Made by a program: the position numbers and the translations under genes. Shown here one piece after another: positions 8,791-16,442 of a stretch of 47,891 nucleotides of DNA. The stretch spans positions 1 through 47,891 of the forward strand of contig SKKS01000294.1 of the NCBI GenBank assembly GCA_007123625.1. The letters are read 5' to 3'. The notes below the pieces were generated by a model. It saw only the letters and a program-made list of their open reading frames with translations, ran no database searches and was not told where the DNA came from. Within the stretch, counting starts at the first letter, position 1. Each line of letters begins with the position of its first letter. The stretch comes from Paracoccaceae bacterium (GTDB lineage: Bacteria > Pseudomonadota > Alphaproteobacteria > Rhodobacterales > Rhodobacteraceae).

Positions 8791-9909
8791 TCAGATGACC
8801 ATCAGTTCTGCGCGCAAGGCGCCAGCCTGACGCAGTGCTTCAAGGATCGCCACCAGGTCCGAAGGGCTGGCGCCGACGGCGTTGATCGCATCCACCAGCG
8901 ACGAGAGCGAAACACCGGGGTCGAACACAAACGCCCGCGCCGGTTCCTGGTTGACGTCGATCTGCGTATCCGGCGTGACAACTGCCTCGCCGGGCACCAC
9001 CATCGCGCCATTTACCCCGGCCACCACGGTCGCGGCCTGATCGACGTTGAAATCCTCGGTCACGCGCACGGTCAGCGATCCATGGGTGACGGCGGCGGGG
9101 GTGACACGCACATTGCCGCCGATCACCACGGTGCCGGTCCGCGAATTGACCACCACCCGCGCGGGAGGGGTATCAGGCGTGACCTCGATGTTCTCGAGCA
9201 TCCCCAGAAAGCCGACCCTGGCGCCTGGGATTTCCGGCGCGCGCACCCGGATGGATGACCCGTCGATAGCCATCGCCGTGCCTGCGCCGAACGCGGCATT
9301 GATCGCCTGTTCCACGCTTGCAGCTGTGGAAAAATCAGCGCGGTGCAGGTTCAGCAGCACATAGTCGCTGTCCATGAACGGCGTGTCGACCACGCGCTCG
9401 ACCGTCGCACCGCCGGGAATGCGCCCCACCGTGGGAATATTCACGGTCAGAAACGAGCCGTCATTACCCCCGACGCCCAGCCCCCCGACCACAAGGTTGC
9501 CCTGCGCAATCGCATAGATCTCGCCGTCCGCGCCCAGAAGCGGCGCCATGAGCAATGTGCCCCCCTGCAGCGACCTGGCGCTGCCCACGGTGGAAACGGT
9601 CACATCGATCAACTGCCCCTCTTTCATGAACGGGCCCAGATCGGCGGTAATCATGACGGCGGCGGCGTTTCGGGCATTGAGATCGCGCGCGCTGACCTGC
9701 AGTCCCAGCCGCGAGATCAGCGATTCCAGTGATTGCAGGGTCAGCCCGCTGTTGCCATCACCGCTGCCCGACAGGCCGACCACGACACCGTAGCCGACAA
9801 GCTGGTTGATCCGCACGCCGTAAACCGAAACCAGGTCCTTCAGCCGGTCCGCCAGCAGAAGGCCGGGCAGGAAACAGAACACGACAGTCAGAACAATGCG
9901 CGCGATCAT
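8791..9909 (-). CDS. flgI: Flagellar P-ring protein FlgI
   Basis: Predicted 372 residues, the normal length for FlgI. A Sec signal peptide (MIARIVLTVVFCFLPGLLLA) is followed by 'DRLKDLVSVYGVRINQLVGYGVVVGLSGSGD', the strongly conserved start of mature FlgI. Further family landmarks are 'NAAAVMITADLGPF', 'GGTLLMAPLLGADGEIYAIAQG' and the C-terminal 'LSSLVDAINAVGASPSDLVAILEALRQAGALRAELMVI'. The protein polymerises around the distal rod in the peptidoglycan layer. Its start overlaps the flgH stop by 4 bases (ATGA). Its usual chaperone FlgA is not encoded beside it but in the flgP operon at 30.9 kb. Confidence 0.95.
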   Translation of the reverse strand: MIARIVLTVVFCFLPGLLLADRLKDLVSVYGVRINQLVGYGVVVGLSGSGDGNSGLTLQSLESLISRLGLQVSARDLNARNAAAVMITADLGPFMKEGQLIDVTVSTVGSARSLQGGTLLMAPLLGADGEIYAIAQGNLVVGGLGVGGNDGSFLTVNIPTVGRIPGGATVERVVDTPFMDSDYVLLNLHRADFSTAASVEQAINAAFGAGTAMAIDGSSIRVRAPEIPGARVGFLGMLENIEVTPDTPPARVVVNSRTGTVVIGGNVRVTPAAVTHGSLTVRVTEDFNVDQAATVVAGVNGAMVVPGEAVVTPDTQIDVNQEPARAFVFDPGVSLSSLVDAINAVGASPSDLVAILEALRQAGALRAELMVI

Positions 9910-10553
9910 ATCGGGTTCACCACGGCCAGTGCGCGGGTCAACCAGCCCTGTCGCCCGGTGTCGGCGACATCGCCTGCGCCGATATAGCGAATGTCGGCAT
10001 GAGCCAGCCGGTCGGACGTCACCACATTGTCGGGGCCGATATCCTCGGGGCGCACCACGCCGGTCAGGCGCACATACTCCGCGCCGTTGTTCAGCATCAG
10101 CCGTTTCTGGCCCGTGACTTCAAGGTGCCCGTTGGGCAACACACGCGCGACCGAAACGCTCAGCCGTCCGGTCAGTGAGTTCGACTGCGTGGCCGCGCCG
10201 CGCCCGGAAAAGCTCTGGCGTGTGGAATGGCCAAGCCCCCCGGCGTCGAACCCGCCGCTCAGCAGCATGGGCAACTCCATCTCGAAGCTGGAATTCCGGC
10301 CCGAGCTTGCGGATTGCGACTTGCTGGCCTGGAACCGTTCGACAAATTGCACCGTCAGCACATCGCCTACGGCACTGGCGCGGCGATCACTGACGAAAAG
10401 CCCGCGCGCCTCCTGATGAAAGATGCCACCGGTGGCGCGTTCGGCCGAAGGCACGGCCTCGTGATAGATCGGCGCGTAGTCGAGCCCCGCCTTGTCCTCG
10501 ATATAGGTGGAACAGGAAGCAAGGGGGAAAAGCAAAAGCAGGGGGCGCAGCAT
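9906..10553 (-). CDS. flgH: Flagellar L-ring lipoprotein FlgH
   Basis: Predicted 215 residues. It has a short lipoprotein signal with lipobox LASC (Cys14), so it is exported and lipid-anchored to the outer membrane, where it forms the L-ring. Family landmarks are 'GLFVSDRRASAVGDVLTVQFVE', 'SLTGRLSVSVARVLPNGHLEVTGQKRLMLNNGAEYVRLTGVVRPEDI' and 'NVVTSDRLAHADIRYIGAGDVAD', all characteristic of FlgH. The gene follows flgG by six bases and overlaps flgI by four. Confidence 0.95.
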   Translation of the reverse strand: MLRPLLLLFPLASCSTYIEDKAGLDYAPIYHEAVPSAERATGGIFHQEARGLFVSDRRASAVGDVLTVQFVERFQASKSQSASSGRNSSFEMELPMLLSGGFDAGGLGHSTRQSFSGRGAATQSNSLTGRLSVSVARVLPNGHLEVTGQKRLMLNNGAEYVRLTGVVRPEDIGPDNVVTSDRLAHADIRYIGAGDVADTGRQGWLTRALAVVNPI

Positions 10554-10559
10554 GGCGGC

Positions 10560-11348
10560 TCACAATCTGTTGGTAAGGAAGCGCAGCATCTCGTCCGAGG
10601 CCGAAATGGAGCGCGAGTTGATTTCATAGGCGCGCTGGGTCTCGATCATGTCGACAAGTTCCTGCACCACGTTCACGTTCGAAGCTTCGAGCGCGCCTTG
10701 CACCAGTTTGCCCATGCCATCGGCCATTGGCGCGCCAGGCACGGCTTCGCCCGAGGCGGTGGTTTCCGTCAGCAGGTTTTCCCCGATCGGGGCCAGGCCG
10801 CGCGGATTGGCAAAACTGGCCAGTTCAAGCTGGCCCACTTCCTGTGCCTCGACCTCGCCGGGCAACTGCACGGTCACGATCCCGTCGCTTGATACGCTGA
10901 TCGACAGGGCATCTGGCGGGATGTCGATTTCGGGCTGCAGCGGATACCCGCTCGAAGTGGTCAGCACGCCATCCGCGTTGCGCGAAAAACCGCCATCGCG
11001 GGTGTAGCCCATCCGGCCATCCGGTAGCAGGATCTGAAAGAACCCCTGCCCGTCGATCGCCAGGTCAAGCGCGTTGCCGGTCGTGGCCAGTGCGCCCTGG
11101 GTATGGATCTTCTCGGTCGCCACAACGCGCACGCCGGTTCCCACGGCCAGCGGCCCGGTCAGCGCGGTCTGGTCCGAGGTCTGCGCTCCGGCGGGACGAT
11201 GGGTCTGATACAGCAGAGTTTCGAAACTGGCACGGTCGCGCTTGAAACCCGTGGTGTTCACATTGGCCAGGTTGTTCGAAATCACCTGCATCCGGGTCTG
11301 TTGCGCATCAAGCCCGGTGCGGGCCACATGCATGGCATTGGTCGACAT
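10560..11348 (-). CDS. flgG: Flagellar distal rod protein FlgG
   Basis: Predicted 262 residues, the canonical FlgG length. The N-terminus 'ALHVARTGLDAQQTRMQVISNNLANVNTTGFKRDRASFETLLYQT' (with AMHVARTG in this copy) and the C-terminus 'EASNVNVVQELVDMIETQRAYEINSRSISASDEMLRFLTNRL' are almost textbook FlgG. It forms the distal rod that passes through the P and L rings. It is preceded by a 54-base gap containing a good sigma-54 promoter match, so flgGHIJKL can probably be transcribed independently of the upstream flgB-F genes as well as with them. Confidence 0.96.
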   Translation of the reverse strand: MSTNAMHVARTGLDAQQTRMQVISNNLANVNTTGFKRDRASFETLLYQTHRPAGAQTSDQTALTGPLAVGTGVRVVATEKIHTQGALATTGNALDLAIDGQGFFQILLPDGRMGYTRDGGFSRNADGVLTTSSGYPLQPEIDIPPDALSISVSSDGIVTVQLPGEVEAQEVGQLELASFANPRGLAPIGENLLTETTASGEAVPGAPMADGMGKLVQGALEASNVNVVQELVDMIETQRAYEINSRSISASDEMLRFLTNRL

Positions 11349-11384
11349 GGGTTCGTCCTTTCACGGCGCGTTCTACCCATGTCT

Positions 11385-11400
11385 TGCAAGACCCGTGCCG
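11385..11400 (-). promoter_or_regulatory. Internal sigma-54 promoter before flgG
   Basis: On the minus strand the 16-mer CGGCACGGGTCTTGCA matches 11 of the 12 fixed positions of TGGCACG-N4-TTGCA, with GG and GC at exact spacing. Transcription is predicted to start near 11374, 26 bases before the flgG ATG, the same leader length as for other sigma-54 operons in this window. It lies entirely in the flgF-flgG gap. Confidence 0.75.
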
Positions 11401-11402
11401 GA

Positions 11403-12170
11403 TCAGCCGCCGGGCGGGCGCAAAAGCGTGGCGCCGGCCTCATCGACCTCGCGGGCGGTCTGGACCATCCGCAGGTTGATCTCGAACCGGCGCTGCAATT
11501 CAATTGAAGCAATAAGCTCGGCGGTGGCATTGACGTTGCTGCCCTCGCGCATGCCCTGGACCACACGCGCCTGCTGGTCCGGCGGCGGAAGCTCCGTGCC
11601 ATCCAGCGTTCGGATATGGCCGTCAGGCGATTTGCGCAGGGCCAGTTCGTCGGGCGGGTTGACCGTGCCCAGCATGGCCACAACCACACGCGCGCCCGGC
11701 GCGTCATCGACAGGTGCGATGAATATTTGCCCAAGGTCATCGACCACAAGCTCGCGAAAGGGCGGCACGATAATCGGCTGCAGCTCGTTGCTGAGCATCA
11801 CATCACCGACACCATTGCGTAGGGTTCCATCCGCCGAGACCATAAGATCACCGCGCCGGGACAAGGCCATCTCGCCCCCGGTTGCGGGTTCGATCACAAA
11901 GAACCCCGCGTCGGCAATGGCAATGTCCATCGGATCGCCGGTTTGTTCCAGTGGTCCCGGCGCGCGCGAAAAACCGTGCACGCCATGTTCAAGCTGGAAC
12001 GCACGCGAAGTCTGAGCGCCCAGGGCCTCGAGAAACCGCGCGGCGCCGTCGTTCGGCAAGTCGCGCCGGAACCCCGGGACCGACATATTCGCCAGGTTTT
12101 GCGCGGAAACCACCCGGTCATCACGCAGGTTGGCCAGCGAATTCAGCGCGGTATAGACCAGACGATCCAT
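11403..12170 (-). CDS. flgF: Flagellar proximal rod protein FlgF
   Basis: Predicted 255 residues. The N-terminus 'MDRLVYTALNSLANLRDDRVVSAQNLANMSVPGFRRDL' is a FlgF-type start (single ANxS/TxGF motif); the internal 'PLEQTGDPMDIAIADAGFFVI' and C-terminal 'EGSNVNATAELIASIELQRRFEINLRMVQTAREVDE' match the rod/hook protein family. It forms part of the proximal rod in the periplasm. It lies 12 bases after flgE and 54 bases before flgG in the same operon. Confidence 0.92.
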   Translation of the reverse strand: MDRLVYTALNSLANLRDDRVVSAQNLANMSVPGFRRDLPNDGAARFLEALGAQTSRAFQLEHGVHGFSRAPGPLEQTGDPMDIAIADAGFFVIEPATGGEMALSRRGDLMVSADGTLRNGVGDVMLSNELQPIIVPPFRELVVDDLGQIFIAPVDDAPGARVVVAMLGTVNPPDELALRKSPDGHIRTLDGTELPPPDQQARVVQGMREGSNVNATAELIASIELQRRFEINLRMVQTAREVDEAGATLLRPPGG

Positions 12171-12182
12171 TCACCTGTTCCC

Positions 12183-13451
12183 TTAGCTGCGCAGGTTCAT
12201 GATGGTCTGCATCATCTGGGACGAGGTCTCCATCGCCTTGGCATTGGCCTGATAGTTGCGCTGCGCGGTGATCAGGCTGACCAGTTCTTCGGTCAGATCG
12301 ACATTCGCCATTTCCAGCGCGCCCGAACGCAGGCGCCCGAACCCCGTCCCCCCCGGCGATCCGGCCAGCGGCTCGCCCGCATCGACCGTGGCCCCGAAGG
12401 ACGCGGCCCCCATCGGCCGCAATGCGCCGGGGTTGGGAAAATTGACCAGCAGCAACTTGCCACGCGCGACGCGCGCTTCTGAGCCATAGGTGGCCCAGAC
12501 AGTGCCTTCGGAATCGATGTCAAGTGTTGTCAACTGGTTGGTTGTCTGCCCGTTCTGCGCAGCGCCCGCCACCGAAAAGGCACCGCCACCAAGCTGCGAG
12601 GCCGCAAGATCCAGCGACAGCGCGCCGTCGCGACCCGTAAACCCGATTGCCTCAGGGGACTGCACCAGGCCGTCCGCCCCGAACACAAGGGTATTCGCCG
12701 TGTCAGCCTCCATCGGCACGCCATCCCGCAGCAAGTGCACGGCATATTCGGTCTGCGGGCTATTCGGCGACGGATCGGCCATACGCACCAGATAGACCTC
12801 GGCCTCGATTGCGCGGCCCTTTTCGTCGAACACAGGAACCTGCGTCCGGTGCGCCCATGTTTCCGGGTTCGCGGCATCAAAAGGTGCAGCGGGCGGAATG
12901 GCCGCCTGCGCACCTGCCAACGCCGGATCGACCGGCAGGCGCAGGTCCAGTGCAATGCCGGTGGTCTCCGCTGGTGCGCCCATGGCCAGCGGCACATGCA
13001 ACGGCACCGCTGCCGGCAGGGCTTCGGACAGCACCTGCCCGTTCAGCGCAACCGGCCAGCCAAGAAGCTGCTGGCCCGCGCTGTTGACGATATGCCCGTC
13101 CGACGACATGTCGAACGCTCCCGCACGCGAATAGACCATTTCATTGCGGGTTCCCGGCGCGGCGCTTTCGGTGCGCAGGGCGAAGAAGCCCGGCCCCTCG
13201 ATCGCCAGATCCAGCCGGTTGCCGGTGCCGACGACGCTGCCCTGGGAAAAATCCTGCGCGACGCGGGTGATCTGTGCGCCAGACCCCGCAGTGGTCCGCG
13301 CCACGGAAAAGGGCGACTGCGTGAAGATATCGGCGAATTCCGCGCGCGACCCGCGAAAGCCGGTAGTCCCCACATTGGCAATATTGTGCGAGGTGACGGC
13401 AATATCCTTCTGGGCGGCGGAAAGCCCGGAAAGGGCGGTATTCATGGACAT
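12183..13451 (-). CDS. flgE: Flagellar hook protein FlgE
   Basis: Predicted 422 residues, within the usual FlgE range. The N-terminus 'MSMNTALSGLSAAQKDIAVTSHNIANVGTTGFRGSRAEFADIF' is the conserved FlgE start, and the C-terminus 'RSGALEMANVDLTEELVSLITAQRNYQANAKAMETSSQMMQTIMNLRS' is the matching hook helix. Polymerises into the hook outside the cell after export through the flagellar type III apparatus. It lies between flgD, whose product caps the growing hook, and flgF. Confidence 0.96.
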   Translation of the reverse strand: MSMNTALSGLSAAQKDIAVTSHNIANVGTTGFRGSRAEFADIFTQSPFSVARTTAGSGAQITRVAQDFSQGSVVGTGNRLDLAIEGPGFFALRTESAAPGTRNEMVYSRAGAFDMSSDGHIVNSAGQQLLGWPVALNGQVLSEALPAAVPLHVPLAMGAPAETTGIALDLRLPVDPALAGAQAAIPPAAPFDAANPETWAHRTQVPVFDEKGRAIEAEVYLVRMADPSPNSPQTEYAVHLLRDGVPMEADTANTLVFGADGLVQSPEAIGFTGRDGALSLDLAASQLGGGAFSVAGAAQNGQTTNQLTTLDIDSEGTVWATYGSEARVARGKLLLVNFPNPGALRPMGAASFGATVDAGEPLAGSPGGTGFGRLRSGALEMANVDLTEELVSLITAQRNYQANAKAMETSSQMMQTIMNLRS

Positions 13452-13472
13452 GAGGGACTCCGTTTACAGGGT

Positions 13473-14150
13473 TCAGCGAAGGGTTTCGATTTCAAGGCTG
13501 TGCATCTTGCCAAAGCCTTCGACGTCAAGCGTGATGTCGTCCTGCCCACGCCCCAGCGTGGCCGACAGGACGCGGGCATAGACCTGAACAGGCACATCGC
13601 GCGTGATACCGTCCTGAAGGGCCGACACGGAAACGCGCAACGGCTGGCCCGACGCGACCAGATCGCTCGGCGCCTTTTCCCAGCCGAACGGCACCGCACC
13701 GCCGGGGTGTGGGCCAAGAACTTCGCGGTGCAGCACAAGCCCGCTGCGCGGATCGGCAAAGCTGACCTGCACATCCTGCGCCGGGGCGTCGATCTCGGCG
13801 ACACCCCGAAACGCCCCTTGCGCATCGGGATAGGCCAGGGGCGCGGGCACCAGCACCGATTTGCCGATCAGAGTCGACGCCGCCCCGAACCGCATGTCCC
13901 GGAAGCTCGCGCTCATGGCTTCAAGACCCTCATGCAGCCGGTCGATCCCCGCAACGGTGGAAAACTGCGCCATCTGGCCCAGAAATTCTGTGTTCTGAAT
14001 GGGGTTCAGGGGGTCCTGATTGCGCATTTGCGTGGTCAGAAGCGTCAGGAAATCCTGCTGGCCCAGCCGGTCCTGCGCGCGCGACGGTGACGCAGGCGCC
14101 GAAGCCGACATGACAGGTGGAAGCGCGAAGTCGTCATTCACCTGCGGCAT
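13473..14150 (-). CDS. flgD: Flagellar hook-capping/scaffolding protein FlgD
   Basis: Predicted 225 residues. The FlgD signature 'LGQQDFLTLLTTQMRNQDPLNPIQNTEFLGQMAQFSTVAGIDRL' is present around residues 28-72, followed by the TUDOR/Ig-like second half. FlgD caps the hook during polymerisation and is then replaced by FlgK. Only two bases separate it from flgC, and 21 bases from flgE. Confidence 0.95.
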   Translation of the reverse strand: MPQVNDDFALPPVMSASAPASPSRAQDRLGQQDFLTLLTTQMRNQDPLNPIQNTEFLGQMAQFSTVAGIDRLHEGLEAMSASFRDMRFGAASTLIGKSVLVPAPLAYPDAQGAFRGVAEIDAPAQDVQVSFADPRSGLVLHREVLGPHPGGAVPFGWEKAPSDLVASGQPLRVSVSALQDGITRDVPVQVYARVLSATLGRGQDDITLDVEGFGKMHSLEIETLR

Positions 14151-14152
14151 GG

Positions 14153-14563
14153 TCAGTCACCCATCGACAAGGTGCGGGTCATCAGCATCCGCAAGGTGGA
14201 CATGGCTTCAAGCGTGTTCTGGTAGCTGCGACTGGCCTCGAGCATCTCGACCATTTCCTCTTCGACATGGACGGAGGCCTCATAGACGAAGCCCTCGGCA
14301 TCAGCGTGGGGGTGGTCGGGGCGGAACATGCGCGAAGGCTCGCGGTCCAGCGCCACGATCCGGTCGGCGCGCGGCGCGGCCAGCCCGGTTCCGGGCCGGG
14401 CCTCGTCCACCACGAAAACCGGTCGCAGCGGTCGAAAGGCGGTTTCGGCGCTGCCGGAAACCGTGCCGGCATTGGCCAGATTGGACGCGGTGGTGTTCAG
14501 CCGCTGCATCTGCGCCGACAGCGCACGACTTCCAAGATCGAAGACATTGCGGATTTCGGTCAT
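14153..14563 (-). CDS. flgC: Flagellar proximal rod protein FlgC
   Basis: Predicted 136 residues, the standard FlgC length. 'NVFDLGSRALSAQMQRLNTTASNLANAGTVSGSAETAFRPLRPVF' contains the NxANAxT rod motif, and the C-terminal 'VEEEMVEMLEASRSYQNTLEAMSTLRMLMTRTLSMGD' is typical of FlgC. Component of the proximal rod. It directly follows flgB with a one-base gap. Confidence 0.94.
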   Translation of the reverse strand: MTEIRNVFDLGSRALSAQMQRLNTTASNLANAGTVSGSAETAFRPLRPVFVVDEARPGTGLAAPRADRIVALDREPSRMFRPDHPHADAEGFVYEASVHVEEEMVEMLEASRSYQNTLEAMSTLRMLMTRTLSMGD

Positions 14564-14564
14564 C

Positions 14565-14954
14565 TCATTCTCCTCTGATCGCGGACATCAACCCGCGTAT
14601 GCGACGGTTGAGGAAGGTCAGGCTGGCCTGCTGGCGCAGTGCATTCTCGGCGAACTGCACCTGTTCGACGGCGGTTTCGACCGTATTGCCATCCAGCGCC
14701 GCGGTGGTGGGCACGCGAAACCCCGCTCCGTCCGGATGCGCCGACGGATGCGCGATGTGCAGGGCATGGGGCGCGCTGAGCACACCTTGCCCGCCGACCC
14801 TCCGGGCAAGTTCGGTGCGAAAGTCGATGTCGCGGGCCTTGTATCCGGGGGTCGCGGCATTGGCGATGTTGGACGCCAGAACCGCGCCCCTGCGCTCGCC
14901 AAGCTTGAGCGCTTCGGCATGCACCGCAAGATGGTCGCGCAGCAAAGTGGTCAT
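14565..14954 (-). CDS. flgB: Flagellar proximal rod protein FlgB
   Basis: Predicted 129 residues from ATG 14954. The open frame extends further upstream, but the family N-terminus and the promoter position support this start. Conserved 'VLASNIANAATPGYKARDIDFRTEL' and C-terminal 'EQVQFAENALRQQASLTFLNRRIRGLMSAIRGE' identify FlgB. It is the first gene of the flgBCDEFGHIJKL operon. A strong sigma-54 promoter match at 14994-15009 would start transcription about 29 bases before its ATG. Confidence 0.94.
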   Translation of the reverse strand: MTTLLRDHLAVHAEALKLGERRGAVLASNIANAATPGYKARDIDFRTELARRVGGQGVLSAPHALHIAHPSAHPDGAGFRVPTTAALDGNTVETAVEQVQFAENALRQQASLTFLNRRIRGLMSAIRGE

Positions 14955-14981
14955 TCCGGCCCCCTGGATCAGGTCACGTTC

Positions 14982-14997
14982 TGGCCCGGTTTTTGCA
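14982..14997 (+). promoter_or_regulatory. Sigma-54 promoter for the 167-residue gene (plus strand)
   Basis: TGGCCCGGTTTTTGCA matches 11 of 12 fixed positions of TGGCACG-N4-TTGCA. The predicted transcription start is near 15008, 25 bases before ATG 15033. Its -12 box shares the self-complementary TGCA (14994-14997) with the minus-strand promoter for flgB. Confidence 0.8.
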
Positions 14998-15009
14998 AGA
15001 ACGGTGCCA
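14994..15009 (-). promoter_or_regulatory. Sigma-54 promoter for the flgB operon (minus strand)
   Basis: On the minus strand TGGCACCGTTCTTGCA matches 11 of 12 fixed positions of the sigma-54 consensus. Predicted transcription start near 14983, 29 bases before the flgB ATG. It overlaps the oppositely directed promoter at 14982-14997 by four bases. Confidence 0.85.
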
Positions 15010-15032
15010 AATACCGAAACGGAGCCTCCGCC

Positions 15033-15536
15033 ATGACCCGAACGCCGAAAGGATGGATCGCCCGCTTGTCCGCTGTGACCACCGGTTTGAGCCGCAAGGA
15101 AAGCGCACGGCTGCGCGACCGGCTTCAGGATGCACCAACCGACCGGCGCGCGGCGCTGGGGTTGCGGATCGCCCTTTTGCGACAGGACCTGATCCGCGGG
15201 TCCCTGCCTCCTGCTCCGGCCCCGGAAAAGGCCCCCGTCGTCGAGATACTCGCCCCCACGGTGACGACGCAGTCCGCGCCGGAACCCGGACTCACGCTGA
15301 GCGTCGTAGAACCGGCGGCGCCCGTCCCGGCACGCTCGAAGAAGAAGAAAGTCAACTTCGCCGCCGTGTCGCTTGATGACGCGGCCAGCCTGCTTTCGGC
15401 CTTTGGCGGCAGCGGCGATCCGCCAGCCGGAAACACGCAGGAAACCCCGCCCGACCCGGCCGCAGAACGCGCGGAACTTCTGCAAGATGTCGATGCGTTC
15501 GTGCCCGTTCCGCCAGAAAAGCCGACCAATGGCTGA
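15033..15536 (+). CDS. Unknown protein divergent from flgB, with its own sigma-54 promoter
   Basis: Predicted 167 residues from ATG 15033 (GGAG at 15021-15024 upstream); a longer open frame exists but runs through the promoters. The N-terminal ~55 residues are basic and helical (MTRTPKGWIARLSAVTTGLSR...), followed by a Pro/Ala-rich low-complexity linker, a short lysine run (SKKKKVNF), then an acidic Pro-rich tail. No signal peptide, no membrane segment, no known domain. It is transcribed divergently from flgB, from a sigma-54 promoter whose -12 box overlaps that of flgB, so it should be made at the same time as the rod and hook. A flagellar role is inferred from this; the molecular function is unknown. 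An 85-base gap separates it from the response regulator gene. Confidence 0.7.
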   Translation: MTRTPKGWIARLSAVTTGLSRKESARLRDRLQDAPTDRRAALGLRIALLRQDLIRGSLPPAPAPEKAPVVEILAPTVTTQSAPEPGLTLSVVEPAAPVPARSKKKKVNFAAVSLDDAASLLSAFGGSGDPPAGNTQETPPDPAAERAELLQDVDAFVPVPPEKPTNG

Positions 15537-15624
15537 AGGGCACCGACGAACGCCAAAAAAACGCCACAGAAGAACCCATAAGTAACTATTGAGCCGCCAT
15601 GTAGGCGCAAGTAATGGTTGAGTG

Positions 15625-16302
15625 ATGCCCTTTATGAATATTCAGGACGTTCACGTGAACAACGCCCCGACGATCGAAACAGCCCGAATTCGCGTCCTGC
15701 TGGCCGATGATCACCGCATGGTTGTGGACATGTTCCAGCTATTCCTGACGGAATCGGCGGGAATGGCGGTGCGCATCGCCGAAAGCATGGATGAAGCCGC
15801 CCATATCATCCAGAAAGAAGGTGCGTTCGATGTCGTGCTGCTGGACCTGAACATGCCGGGCATGAATGGCGTTGCGGGGCTGAAACGGGCAATTCGATTG
15901 AACGGCGGCCATCCGGTATCGATCCTGACCGGGAGCACCACGCCACGCATGATGCAGGAAATCATGGCGGCCGGCGCTTCGGGGATCGTGCTGAAGACCA
16001 CGCCCCTGCGCAGCCTGGCAAACGCCATCCGCTTCATGCATTCGGGCGAACGCTATCTGCCGATGGAGCTTATTCAGGCACAGGCGATGCCCGGCTCCGC
16101 AGCGCGTCAGGGGAACCTGACCGACAAGGAAATGGATGTCCTGACGCAACTGGCCGAAGGCAAGTCCAACAAGGAAATCGCCAACGAGCTGCAGATTGCG
16201 GAAGCCACGGTCAAGATGCATGTGACCGGCATCTGCCGCAAGATCGGTGCGAACAACCGCACCCGGGCGGTTATCATGGCCAAGGAAATGGGCCTGGTCT
16301 GA
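15625..16302 (+). CDS. LuxR/NarL-family response regulator
   Basis: Predicted about 225 residues (ATG 15625; GTG 15622 and ATG 15634 are alternatives). N-terminal receiver domain with acidic pair 'LLADDH', phospho-acceptor Asp74 in 'VVLLDLNMPGMNG', the conserved Thr in 'ILTGST' and Lys in 'IVLKTTPL'. The C-terminal helix-turn-helix, 'LTDKEMDVLTQLAEGKSNKEIANELQIAEATVKMHVTGICRKIGANNRTRAV', is the LuxR/GerE type. It should bind DNA when phosphorylated. The nearest kinases are the two encoded tail-to-tail with it at 16.4-22.5 kb, one of which ends in an Hpt domain suited to pass phosphate on; this pairing is inference. It may be co-transcribed with the preceding gene. Confidence 0.87.
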   Translation: MPFMNIQDVHVNNAPTIETARIRVLLADDHRMVVDMFQLFLTESAGMAVRIAESMDEAAHIIQKEGAFDVVLLDLNMPGMNGVAGLKRAIRLNGGHPVSILTGSTTPRMMQEIMAAGASGIVLKTTPLRSLANAIRFMHSGERYLPMELIQAQAMPGSAARQGNLTDKEMDVLTQLAEGKSNKEIANELQIAEATVKMHVTGICRKIGANNRTRAVIMAKEMGLV

Positions 16303-16442
16303 AAAGGCGCCGCGCGGACCTCATGACTGCGGGCGTTTGACCAGCGACCCCCTGGGTAATTGCAAAGTACACGCCCGACCGGCGGGGAGCACTGTTGCGT
16401 GTGCGCCCACAGTTCCGGGTCCTGCGCGCCAAGGACACCGTG

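Noticed and set aside
6901..9258. A 785-codon open frame on the plus strand opposite flgK, flgJ and flgI
   Set aside because: Low-complexity Arg/Gly/Pro/Gln-rich translation with no domain, lying antisense to three clear flagellar genes; typical shadow frame in high-GC DNA.
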